The notes beneath the pieces are model-generated. The model saw nothing but the letters and a program-made list of their open reading frames with translations, did not search any database and was not told where the DNA came from. This document shows, piece after piece, positions 53,955 through 64,000 of a DNA stretch of 64,000 bases. Source of the DNA: Ahaetulla prasina. Its lineage: Eukaryota > Chordata > Lepidosauria > Squamata > Colubridae. The translations under genes were made by a program, and so were the position numbers. Numbering within the stretch: position 1 is the first letter of the stretch; the number at the start of each line of letters is the position of its first letter. The DNA is taken from the NCBI RefSeq assembly GCF_028640845.1, contig NC_080546.1, positions 16,892,020 through 16,956,019 of the forward strand. Direction: 5' to 3'.

Positions 53955-54185
53955 TTTATTTTATTTTTATTTTATTTATTTGTCACAACAGTATATATAA
54001 GCATAAGCATGAAATAACTATACAATATATAAGCATATATATAAGCATAAGTATGTAATAACTATATGAAATTGGATACAATCAAAGGGAACATTAGGAC
54101 AGGAACAGTAGGCACGTTGGTGCTCTTATGCATGCCCCTTACAGACCTCTTAGGAATGGGGTGAGGTCAATAGTAGATAGCTTTT
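53955..54185 (-). mobile_element. LINE 3' UTR fragment with two ancestral 29-bp-like units
   Basis: Minus-strand copy of the 5.2 kb fragment, with CAGTATATATAAGCATAAGC and a second diverged unit, leading to ACAGACCTCTTAGGAATGG. Confidence 0.7.
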
Positions 54186-54189
54186 GGTT

Positions 54190-54880
54190 AAAGTTTTGTG
54201 TGTCTCTCTGTGTCTCTCCACATTCAGATAGTATGTTGTTATCTGCTAAGAACTTCCACTTGAGTACATTGGTTTTACATTTAGGCACTCGAACTCTCAG
54301 CCTAGTCAGGGTCCTCCATGTAGCATAAGGGAGGTCAAACTGGACAGGTTAAAAAAACATACCTTGCAAGCCAATTTCTTTATTCCACACAAGCCTTTAA
54401 TGGTTAAAGATTAGTTTGCTTAGAAAAATAAAGAATCAAAATATGGTTTGTCTGTTAAATTATCTTATTAAATTACCTTCCCCAAACATTTTAATAACAA
54501 AGTACACTAATATCTTAACTATGTTGCTAGGCTATGTGCCCAATATTAGGGGCAAAAGAGTCCCTCTGAAAAAAATCCAATCGCTCACCAGATGATGTCC
54601 ATTTTATTTGCCATCTACTGGTCACATAAATTTTTACAGCCCAGATCTGGTAGGCCTCCATATTTTAGATAGAAAATTATGGATGAGAAGTGACCAAGAA
54701 GATATTGGGAAATGTATAAGAATGAGGAATGTTCACTCCCATATTTAATTAAATCCAACGGTATTATATAAATTATTCTGTGTACTGAATATCATCAAGA
54801 GAAGTATGATTTTAAAATATCTGTTTGTGTGGGAACCGTCATGATTAAAATAAGGCATACTATTTGATATAAAATTTAAA
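54190..54880. other. Gene-free stretch
   Basis: AT-rich, no coding or repeat terminus seen apart from a possible continuation of the LINE at its left end. Confidence 0.25.
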
Positions 54881-54881
54881 A

Positions 54882-55020
54882 TAGCAATAGCACTTAGACT
54901 TATATACCGCTTCACAGTGTTTTACAGCCCTCTCTAAGCGGTTTACAGAATCAATATATTGCCCACAACAATCTGGGTCCTCATTTTACCGACCGCCGAA
55001 GGATGGAAGGCTGACTCGAA
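54882..55020 (-). mobile_element. tRNA-derived SINE, 3' half
   Basis: AGCAATAGCACTTAGACTTAT through ACCGCCGAAGGATGGAAGGC; the head is lost. Confidence 0.75.
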
Positions 55021-55509
55021 CTGATGGACATGTGACTTTTGTTTCATATTCTGTGAATTTGAATGGATGTGTTAAGATATTTAATTTAATAGCTGAAACA
55101 ATAAAGTGTATAATGGGCCAGGACACATAGCTGTAATTGATTGGTTGGAGAGTACGAGCTCCCGCATGAGACAATCTGTGTTATGATTGGTTGCTGGATG
55201 TAAAGGGGGAGTTTCTCTTTCCTGCCGCCTTTTTCTTCTGTGTGCTCTGTATGCTGTTCTGCAATTTACCTGATGATTTATCTCATGAGGTGGTGATGTG
55301 CCTGACTATCTTGCTTGCTGCAAATATAAATGTAAAATATATTCATTTATATAAAACTAGAAGTGCGTCTCTGACTCCATTTGGACATCGGCTGCACAAT
55401 TCCCTGACAGAATTTATATTACCTGACAGAACAATTAATCAAGAAAGCAACTGAAAATCTTGGGTTCTTCCTAATGCCCACTCCCTGTAACTACTTTTGC
55501 TCTGCAACA

Positions 55510-57020
55510 TCATGCGATTTATTCAATTTATATATTTACACAATGTCTAGGCAGCTCCCAACAATCCCTAAAGCACAGTTAAAAGCATATCCTTCCAAGG
55601 TATCATACCAAACATCCTCACAGCTTAACCCCAAATCCTAGCCCAAAGCTTGCGGGAAAAGCCAGGTCTTAACATTCCTCTGAATAGCTGAAAGAATCTG
55701 TTCTTCAGCTGGAGGTTGTTTTAGAAGATTGGGGCAGTTACTAAGAAGTCACGCCTTTGAGGTCCCATCAAATAGCCACATTTAAGGAAGGGGACTTGTA
55801 GTTCATTTCCCTATCTAAATGTAGTGGAAGAGGCAGATACTCTCAAGGAGAAGTGGTCCAGCAAGTAACCTAGCCCTGGGTCATACAGGGCATTAAAGAT
55901 GGGGACCAGCACCTTGAACTGCACTCAGAAAGCAACTGGAAGCCAATGTAGCTCATGCAGCAATAATGTTACTCAGGTGAACTGAGGGACAGTGAAAACT
56001 GTGTGTGGCACTGCATTATGGACCAGTTAGGACTTCTGCATAGTCTTCAACAGCAGCCCCGTGTAGTGTGTATTGCGTTCTCTTTGCAGATGATGTAAAA
56101 CTATTCAACACCACTGACAATGCTGCTACTCTACAAAAAGACCTTGACTATGTGTCAGAATGGTCAAACAATTGGCAACTCCAAATCTCAACCAACAAAT
56201 GCTCTGTCTTACACATTGGCAAAAAAAAAAAAATCAGAACACAAAATAAAGCTGGAAGGATACGACCTAACAGATGACCCTAACTCTGTCAAAGACCTTG
56301 GAGTACTCATCTCAAATGATCTAAGTGCCATCCTATAACAGCATTGCTAAAAAAGCATTAAGAGTTGTTAACCTAATCTTGCGTAGCTTCTTCTCCGGTA
56401 ATATTGAACTGCAAACTAGGACAGACCAATACTTGAATACAGCTCATCTGTCTGGAACCCGCAAGGCATACTGGACATTAATACAATCGAACGAGTCCAG
56501 AGATATTTCACAAGAAGAGTCCTCCACTTCTCTGCTCACAACAAAATACCTTATGCCACCAGACTCGATATTTTGAGCTTAGACAACTTAGAACTTTGCC
56601 ATCTTCAGTCTGACCTAAGCATAGTACATAAAATCATCTGCTACAATGTCCTACCAGCCAATGAATACTTCAGCTTCAACCAAAACAATACAAGAACACA
56701 CAATAGATACAAACTCATGATAAACCAATCCAAACTAGACTGCAGAAAATATGATTTCAGTAACAGAGTTGTCAATGCCTGGAATGCACCACCTGACTCT
56801 GTGGTTTCTTCCCCAAATCCCCAAAACTTTAACCTTAGACTGTCTACTGTAGACCTCACTGAATTCCTAAAAGGTCTGTAAGGGGTGCGCATAAGCGCAC
56901 CAGCGTATCTACCGTCCCTGTCCTAATGTTTTCTTTTATTCGTATCCTTTTCATGTATTTATAATTATGTTTACACTTGTATCTGTCATAAAATACATGC
57001 TTGACAAATAAATAACTTCA
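55510..57020 (+). mobile_element. LINE with RT and C-terminal remnants
   Basis: 55.5-56.04 kb is CR1/L3-like antisense or UTR sequence. 56068-56277 encodes the RT catalytic motif FADDVKLF and WSNNWQLQISTNKCSVLHIG. 56573-56881 encodes the C-terminal domain (NLELCHLQSDLSIVHKII, then NRVVNAWNAPPDSVV). The 3' UTR shares AGGTCTGTAAGGGG with the 5.2 and 54 kb copies. Frameshifts and an A run near 56221 break the ORF. Confidence 0.75.
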
Positions 57021-57250
57021 AATAATATGGGTCTAGGACTAGATCACTAACTTTCCAGCACTGACTGATACCAGCCACAGAGAAAGGTGAACCACAGCAA
57101 AAGATGTCCCTCCCCCATTTCCAGTTACCAAAGTCAGTCTGGCAAGATACCATGGTCGATGGCATCAAAACCTGGCGAGAGATCTAGAAGGGTCAGGATG
57201 GAGATACCAACCCCATCCTGAGCCCTCCATAGTCATCCATAGGCGCAACT
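57020..57250. mobile_element. LINE fragment
   Basis: GGTCGATGGCATCAAAACC, then GAGAGATCTAGAAGGGTCAGG, is a conserved stretch of CR1/L3-type LINEs. Confidence 0.4.
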
Positions 57251-57945
57251 CAGCTGATCCTTCATTATTTCATCTTTCATTAACTGATGAAGCTTACACC
57301 CATCTTTAGATGTTTCTGTCTTAAAACATCCTGTCCTCTGAACACAGATTCCACCAGAGATATGATCTGACATGCTTCTTCAACAGTTTGGCTGCTCATG
57401 TGGTCAAGGCTCTGCCCAGCTTCTGTTAGTCACTTCAGGCTGCTCTCAGCACCCTCCCTTCCTAGTCACTGTCCAAGGTCAATTGTCTTAGGTAGACACG
57501 TAATGTCTGACTGGAACTTTCCAAGGGCTTCTCGGGTTTTCCGTGGGCTCTTTTTCAAGGAGTGTTCTTTTAAAAACCTGCCTAAAATATCAGTTTAAGC
57601 CAGGAAAGTCAGCTGAGAACTGCCAGCAGCATGTTACAGGTTCAGTTACAAGTTTTCCACTGCTGCATCTGAAACAGAATTTTAATGGTCTTATTTTTAA
57701 AACCATATGTTTTTGCTATTCTTATTCCTTCTGAGGAATCAACTTCTGCATTCTGATTGGTCAACACTCCCAGGACTATGGTTTATTTGCCTGTGAATTC
57801 CCGATCACAATTTACATTGTGAAGAGTCCTTGGTGCAGTCTGAGGCTGGTTGATCTCTTGCAGATGTTTCATTGTCCAAACTAGGTAACATCATCATTTC
57901 ATTGGATAATGAAATGTCTGCAAGAAATCAACCAAGCTTAAGGAC
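57250..57945. other. Gene-free stretch
   Basis: No supported feature. Small open frames here have neither splice flanks nor recognisable products. Confidence 0.3.
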
Positions 57946-58270
57946 CAGGGATCAAATGCTACTGGTTTACTCCAGTTCGGGCGAACTGGTAGTGATAAAA
58001 TATAGTTTAAAAAAAGCTTCCGGTTCCTCCGAACCAGCATTTCCGATGATCAGCTGTGCTGCGTGGTTTAGCTTTGCTTTCAGGTGAAGCTAAATTGCGC
58101 AGCACAGCTGATCCCCCCTTGCTGTTCTACTTACCTTCCCAAGCCTCCTTCTGGCACGTACGGCACATGCATGCACACATAGCACATGTTTGTTGTGCAC
58201 GCGTGCAGCACACAGCACATATGCACAGCCAGCGAACCGGTAGCAAACCAGTTTAGATTTCACCACTGTT
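57945..58270. mobile_element. Family C hAT-like variant
   Basis: CAAATGCTACTGGTTTACTCC to AGTTTAGATTTCACCACTG; CACATGCATGCACAC-type repeats lie within, and AGCTGTGCTGCG pairs with its complement to form an internal hairpin. Confidence 0.55.
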
Positions 58271-58304
58271 AAGGACCCCTCATTTCAACTTAGAGCTACA
58301 AATA

Positions 58305-59434
58305 CAGGTAGTTCTTGACTTACAACATTTTGTTTCATGATTGTTCAAAGTTACAATGACACTGAAAGAAGTGACTTATGGTTCAGAAACAGGAGATAAG
58401 AAACAACTGCAGCAACATTGCTTTCCTACAAAGAACGCAAGAGCCGTTGCTGCTCTTTTAAGCCTTATGGGAGGGACAAATCATCTCTTGGCCTTACTCC
58501 TGAGTCATCCTTTCTGCTTTAGCTGCTCTTGCCTTCTGGCAGCTCTTTGCATGCATGCACTAAGAATAGGCTCCTTCTGTTCCTCTGCCTCTTTGCTGTC
58601 CGCCCCTGGAGGCTCTGGAGTCCATGCATTGCTCCCAGATGGCCTGGCCCCATCTCTGCCTCCGACCAGTGGTGGGATTCAAATAATTTAACAACTGGTT
58701 CTCTGCCCTAATGATTTTTTCCAACAACCAGTTCGCCAAACTGGTCAGAAAGTTAACAACAGGTTCTCCCGAAGTGGTGCGAACTGGCTGAATCCCACCA
58801 CTGCCTCCGATGCAGAGCCCTTGTTTGGGCCTTCCCTTGACTCCAGGATTGGCCCATTTTCCTCCCCAGCCTCCTCACGTTCTGACTCAGCTGCCAGCTC
58901 TGCAGGCTGCTGGCAGACCACACCTGGTAGGTCATCTAGTCTAACCCTCCACCCAAGCAGGAGACCCTACACCATTTCTGACAAATGGCAGTCCAATCTG
59001 TTCTTGAAAGCCTCCAGTGATGAAACTCCCACAACCTCTAAAAGCAAACTGTTCCATTAGTTGATTGATCTCATTATCAGAAAATTCCTTCTTATTTCCA
59101 GGTTGAATCTTCCCTTGTTCAGTTTCCATCCATTATTCCTTGTCTGGCTTTCAGGTGCTTTGGAAAATAGCTTGACCCCCTCCTCTCTGTGGCAGCCCCT
59201 CAAATATTGGAAGACTGCTATCATGTATCCCCTCGTCCTTCTCTTCAATAGACTAGCCATGCCCAGTTCCTGCAATCATTCTTCATATGTTTTAGTCTCC
59301 AGTCCCCCAGATTCACTTAACAAGCGTATTCCTAACTTAACAACGGGAGTGATTCACTTAACAACTGTGGCAAGAAAGTCACTTAGCAATAGAAATTTTG
59401 GGCTCAATTGTGTTGTAAGGTGAGGATTGCCTGT
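58305..59434. mobile_element. Nested stack: family A containing an LTR (with family C) and a CR1
   Basis: Family A halves lie at 58305-58365 and 59310-59434. Between them are an LTR-like sequence (about 58430-58925), itself split by a GGGATTCA-type family C element (about 58669-58802, flanks CCTCCGAC and CCTCCGAT), then a minus CR1 3' end (about 58925-59310). Confidence 0.65.
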
Positions 59435-59460
59435 ATTCTCTTTATTCATATATATATATA

Positions 59461-60232
59461 TGGGACGCGATGGCTTAGGGGCTAAGACACTGAGCTTGTC
59501 TATCGAAAGGTCATCAGTTCAGCGGTTCGAATCCCTAGTGCTGCCGTGTAACGGGGTGAGCTCCCGTTACTTGTCCCAGCTTCTGCCAACCTAGCACTTC
59601 GAAAGCACGTAAAAAATGCAAGTAGAAAAAATAGGAACCACTTTTGGTGGGAAGGTAACAGCGTTCCGTGCATCTTTATTTTATTTATTATTTTATTTAT
59701 TTATTTATTTTATTTATTTTATTCGATTTTTATATCGTCCTTCTCCCGAAGGACTCGGGGCGGTGTACAGCCATATAAAATATACAATATATACATTAAA
59801 ACAAGATTAAAACGAAATATATTATAGGGTGGCCGAAAATTTAAAACAATTTAACAAACCTTAAAATATAAATAACCCCAATTAAAATTTGATAAAAACT
59901 TTTAGGCCAGTCCCGCTTGAATAAATAGGTGCGTTTTCAGCTCACGGCGAAAAATCCGAAGATCAGGCACTTGACGTAAACCAGGGGGAAGTTCGTTCCA
60001 GAGCGTAGGAGCTCCAACAGAGAAGGCCCTGCCCCTGGGGGCCGCCAGCCGACATTGTTTGGCGGACGGCACCCTGAGAAGGCCCTCTCTGTGTGAGCGT
60101 ACGTAGCCTTTGGCATTGAGTCATGCCGCCAGATGACCACGGAGACATCTTCGGACAGCGCTGGCTCTTCGGCTTTGAAACTGTCCCCTAGAGTCGGGAA
60201 CGACTAGCACATATGTGCGAGGGGAACCTTTA
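59461..60232 (+). mobile_element. Sauria-type SINE split by a CR1 3' fragment
   Basis: The SINE 5' part is at 59461-59675 and resumes at about 60108-60232 (CCTTTGGCATTGAGTCATGC to TATGTGCGAGGGGAACC). The insert (about 59676-60107, minus) ends in TAAA units and encodes the C-terminus also seen at 28.6 kb. Confidence 0.85.
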
Positions 60233-60234
60233 CA

Positions 60235-61540
60235 CCCCCCCTCTCTCTATATATATATTTTAAAAAATATAATTTTAAAAAGAATACTATTCCCCACTTT
60301 CCTGATCCCCAAAGTCTTGAACAATTTTAGATATAATTAAAGTTAACTTTAACAAGCCACTTCATTGCGTTGCTTCTCTGTTGCAAATAGCTATTGTCCT
60401 GTTTCTATTCTGTAGAAAATTGCATAGCATTTGAAATAAAAGCAAATATTGATGCATATGTTTGTGTCCTTGTGTAGGTGTTTTTGTGGGTGTGCCTTAA
60501 ATTATTTTTCTTCAAAAATTCCTGCCAAAAAAATTAACCATAGAATATCCTTGTGGGCTATAATTTGGAAAATTATACTATACTTAAGATTTCCAAAACT
60601 AACAAGGATAGGCAACAAAGATAGACGTTTTTACCTATTTGGAAATTGGATAAGTATGCAAATTCCCTCAGTTAGTTAGCACCGGTATCCCTTTCTTGAC
60701 CTCTAAAAAATTGAATTTTTTTAGAAATAACTAGGATCAGGTTTGCAGTTATTTCTGTCTGTTTCCCAGTAATAAAAATGGGTCAGAGGTAAAGAAAAGT
60801 CTATAATCCATAAATTTTAACAGTCTCATTTTAAGAAAAAGAAGCAGGAGTAATATGTCAAGAATAAATTTAATATAACAATTTAAAAAACTTTTCTAAA
60901 AAATTGTGACACCACCTTTTTTTTTTTTTTACTTTTATTGGATTCGATTTATAAATTACAAATCCAAAGTCTCACTTGAAGAATATTAATATGCTTTTCT
61001 TACTACGTCTCACCCCCAAAACATAAATGGTCAGAAAATTTAACACTCTCATCAATAAGACTTAAGTTGGATTCCAGTTATGAACTTGATTGATAACTAA
61101 ATTTGGAGCGAACTTCAGTTTTATTTATTTTTTCAGGTTTCATTCTCCTCCTTTAAAATTTACTTCACAGGATTCTGGAGGATAAAATGGAGAGCACCAG
61201 GGGAAGTTTAGATAGGTAGTCAATGCTATATATAAAGATATTTTTCTCTGTAACACCATTTGATTTTATCCAGATATTATGTAGTCTAGTACCACCTAGT
61301 GGCCAAGATGTTTAATGACAATATCCATACCAGAACAATTTAAGATTGCCAAAACTTTTTTAACAAAAGGTGAAATAAAACTACCCAAAGTAATTGACAG
61401 TTTGCACAAAATATTAGTCACATTGTATTCATCAGCTGCCTATATTACTAAACAGAAGAGGACACTTTCCATTATATTGTACTATTTCAGTAGAATACAA
61501 TGCTATTTCAGTACACAAATCTTACAGACTTACACCATGA
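60235..61540. other. Gene-free AT-rich stretch
   Basis: A T run at about 60919-60930 followed by TTATTGGATTCG may mark an antisense L1-like 3' end. Nothing else is supportable. Confidence 0.3.
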
Positions 61541-62575
61541 TGGTGAACCTATCGTACACGTGCAAGAAATGGCATGCAGCACCCTCTCTGTGGGCATGCG
61601 AGCCATCACCCCAGTTCAGCTCCACCGTGCATGCGCACACACCTTCTGCCGACCAGCTGGTCTTTGGGTCTCTGTTGCTCATACACGGGGGGAGGGATGG
61701 GGGACAAGAGGGGGGGCCATGCACGCAAGCATGGGGCACATGCGGGGTGTTGTGTCTTGCCCGCTCTCACCGCAGCCGGGGTCTTCTTATCTGCTTCCGA
61801 ACGCTGAAGAATGTCCTAGTATGCCTCCCGGCCCCAGCCCTGGCTCCATGCCCAGACAGGCTGAGGAGGAGGGGGCACCTCCCGGCCCCAGCCCTGGCTC
61901 CATGCCCAGACAGGTTGCGGAGGAGGGAGCACCTCCCGGCCCCAGCCCTGGCTCCATGCCCAGGCAAACGGAACAACTAGACCCCTCCCCCTCCCCCACA
62001 GCATGTGAGCCTGAGGGAGGTTTATTACCAACAGCTGCCGACTGGAGTGACCCTCGCTTCAGAAGAATTGATAGGCAGCGGCGTCAGAAGGAAGGGAGGG
62101 GCAGGCCTGGATAAGTGCTGAGTCATGGAGCCACACCCCATGGCCTATATAAAGGATCTGCTTTCTGGCATTCTCTGAGTCAGGCAAAGTCTAACATATC
62201 TTGCTGAAGTCACTTTCTGGTCTCCTGCCTGCCTTGAGGACTTTGCTAGGACTTTGGCAGAGCTGAAGAGGCACACCTGATTCGGATTTCCCTGACCCGG
62301 CCGTCAGCGGAGGAGTGGGACACGACACGGGTGTGTGCGCATGCATGCATTGGGGTGGGGTGTGCAGGGGGCTGTACATGCATGCACAGTAGCGGGGCAC
62401 ATGTGGGGGGCTGTGTGTGCATGCACAGTATGCGCAAGGGTGCACGGGCGGGACGCATGCATGGAACCCACGTGTGCATTGTATTTTGGGGTTCAGGCAC
62501 ACATACATGCATTCGCATATGTGCAGCTGTGCTTTTGGCACTCGGTCTAGAAAAGGTTAGCCATCACTGGACTCG
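61540..62575. mobile_element. Family D element containing an LTR
   Basis: The outer ends are CATGATGGTGAACCTATCG and AAAAGGTTAGCCATCACTGG. The insert runs from about 61748 (TGTTGTGTCTTGCC) to about 62329. Confidence 0.6.
61748..62329 (+). mobile_element. Solo-LTR-like element with 54-bp internal repeat
   Basis: It shares its start with the LTR at 29.3-30.0 kb and has TATATAAAGG at about 62147. A 54-bp unit (CCTCCCGGCCCCAGCCC start) is repeated at 61824, 61878 and, in part, 61932, giving open frames with PGPSPGSMPRQ repeats that are not evidence of a gene. Confidence 0.55.
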
Positions 62576-62969
62576 GGTAATCAGTACAGTAATCAGTAAT
62601 CTTCAACGTGGGCAGGTATTACGATTATCTGAATTTAGTTTGGGGATTTTGTTGATAGAGGTTTAATTATATTGTCTTTTTTGCATTGTTGATGTTGATG
62701 CCCAAAAGCACCCAAGGACTAATGCAAAAAAAACAACAAAAAAATTTCAGAGAGAACCTGCCTTCCTAATTAAAATGTTAAGTTTTTTCTTGCTTTTCCA
62801 TGATCAACAGGAACTGCTATGAAACGCAAGGCTGCATTTCACAGAGTGGGATGTTATTAGGACCTGTAGATGACAGAGAATAGGCTATTCATGAAAGAAA
62901 GCACCCTAGTACGTTCAGGGTAGCTTTTTAAAAATTAAAAAAAAACACCACAGTGGTAAGATGGTGGAT

Positions 62970-63210
62970 TTCTGACAACTTAGAACTAAGGAGAAATTTC
63001 CTGACAGTTAGAACAATTAATAAGTGGAACGACTTGCCTTCAGAAGTTGTGAATGCTCCAACACTGGAAATTTTTAAGAAAATGTTGGATAACCATCTGA
63101 CTGAGATGGTGTAGGGTTTCCTGCCTGGGCAGGGGGTTGGACTAGAAGGCCTCCAAGGTCCCTTCCAACTCTGTTGTTATGTTATGTTATGTTATGTTAT
63201 GTTACGTTAT
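62970..63210 (+). mobile_element. CR1-like LINE 3' end with TTATG tail
   Basis: CTGACAGTTAGAACAATTAAT through GGTCCCTTCCAACTCTGTTG, then seven TTATG/TTACG units. It is the clearest tail of this family in the window. Confidence 0.85.
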
Positions 63211-64000
63211 TTTCAACAGTTGCAGCTTCCCCATGGTCACATTCAGGGGTGGGTTCTACTTACCTTTATTACCGGTTCACATCATGCCCACACGTGCTCG
63301 CGTCAATCGCACACGCTCTTCTGCACATGCACAGATCACTTTTGATGATGTGCGGGTCAGGGGGTGGAGCCTCCCACCAGTTTTACTACTGGGGGCAACC
63401 CACCACTGGTCACATTATCAAAATTTGGGTTCTTAGCAACCGACATGTATTTACAACAGTTGCAGCTTCCCATGGTCACATTCAGGGGTGGGTTCTACTT
63501 ACCTTTATTACCGGTTCACATCATGCCCACACGTGCTCGCGTCAATCGCACACGCTCTTCTGCACATGCACAGATCACTTTTGATGATGTGCGGGTCAGT
63601 GGGCGGAGCCTCCCGCCAGTTTTACTACTGGGGCAACCCACCACTGGTCACATTATCAAAATTTGGGTTCTTAGCAACCGACATGTATTTTCAACAGTTG
63701 CAGCTTCCCCATGGTCACATTCAGGGGTGGGTTCTACTTACCTTTATTACCGGTTCACATCATGCCCACACGTGCTCGCGTCAATCGCACACGCTCTTCT
63801 GCACATGCACAGATCACTTTTGATGATGTGCGGGTCAGTGGGCGGAGCCTCCCGCCAGTTTTACTACTGGGGGGCAACCCACCACTGGTCACATTATCAA
63901 AATTTGGGTTCTTAGCAACCGACATGTATTTACAACAGTTGCAGTGTTCCAGGGTCATATGACCACTATTTGCAACCTTCCCAGCTGGAATTTGACAAGC
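63211..64000. repeat. About 240-bp composite unit in three tandem copies
   Basis: CAACAGTTGCAGC recurs at 63214, 63454 and 63692, with a partial fourth at 63933. Each unit holds a small hAT-like element (CAGGGGTGGGTTC to ACCCACCACTG) flanked by GTCACATT on both sides, set inside family A sequence. The insertion came first and the whole was then multiplied. Sequence continues past the window. Confidence 0.85.

Noticed and set aside
61500..62114. 204-codon Pro-rich ORF as a gene
   Set aside because: It spans a family D element, an LTR and a 54-bp tandem repeat; there is no conserved product.

Overview
This is vertebrate nuclear DNA, almost certainly from a squamate reptile and most likely a snake. 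Genes are split by long introns full of transposable elements. The repeats are squamate types: tRNA-headed SINEs with a Bov-B-like tail, CR1-type LINEs ending in TTATG repeats, a Rex1-like LINE whose 3' tail is a GAATA microsatellite (typical of snakes), Penelope-like elements and many short hAT derivatives. I saw nothing prokaryotic.

Three host genes are supported. (1) Positions 1766-1975, minus strand: first coding exon of a 17-beta-hydroxysteroid dehydrogenase 11/13-type enzyme; the rest lies before position 1. (2) Plus strand, about 4.9-21.4 kb: a complete NUDT9 gene (mitochondrial ADP-ribose pyrophosphatase) with eight coding exons whose phases join into 348 codons. (3) Minus strand, about 48.0-21.5 kb, convergent with NUDT9: a gene of very small phase-0 exons (TATA box, noncoding first exon, signal-peptide exon, exons of 18-36 nt, stop in a penultimate exon, untranslated last exon). 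It reads as a secretory calcium-binding phosphoprotein (SCPP) of the proline-rich class, about 75 residues. It is nearly invisible to ORF scanning and is the main find. In mammals the order is HSD17B11-NUDT9-SPARCL1-SCPP genes, so the neighbourhood fits.

Intron 1 of the SCPP-like gene holds a complete Gypsy-type LTR retrotransposon (40079-44635, 190-bp LTRs identical by eye, 5-bp target duplication) whose downstream LTR lies just before the signal-peptide exon, followed by a 73-copy, 29-bp minisatellite grown from a LINE 3' tail. The region 48-64 kb shows no host exon I can defend and is layered repeats.

Repeat shorthand used below. Family A: terminal-inverted-repeat DNA element ending CAGGTAGTCCTCGACTTA. 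Family B: palindromic hAT-like element, TIR CAGGGGTCTCCAACCTTG, 8-bp target duplications. Family C: hAT-like element running from CAGTGGTGAAATCC to GGATTTCACCCCTG, or its GGGATTCA variant. Family D: GC-rich hAT-like element running from AGTGATGGCTAACCTT to GGTTCGCCATCAC. Family names are my assignments from termini and target duplications, not from a repeat library.
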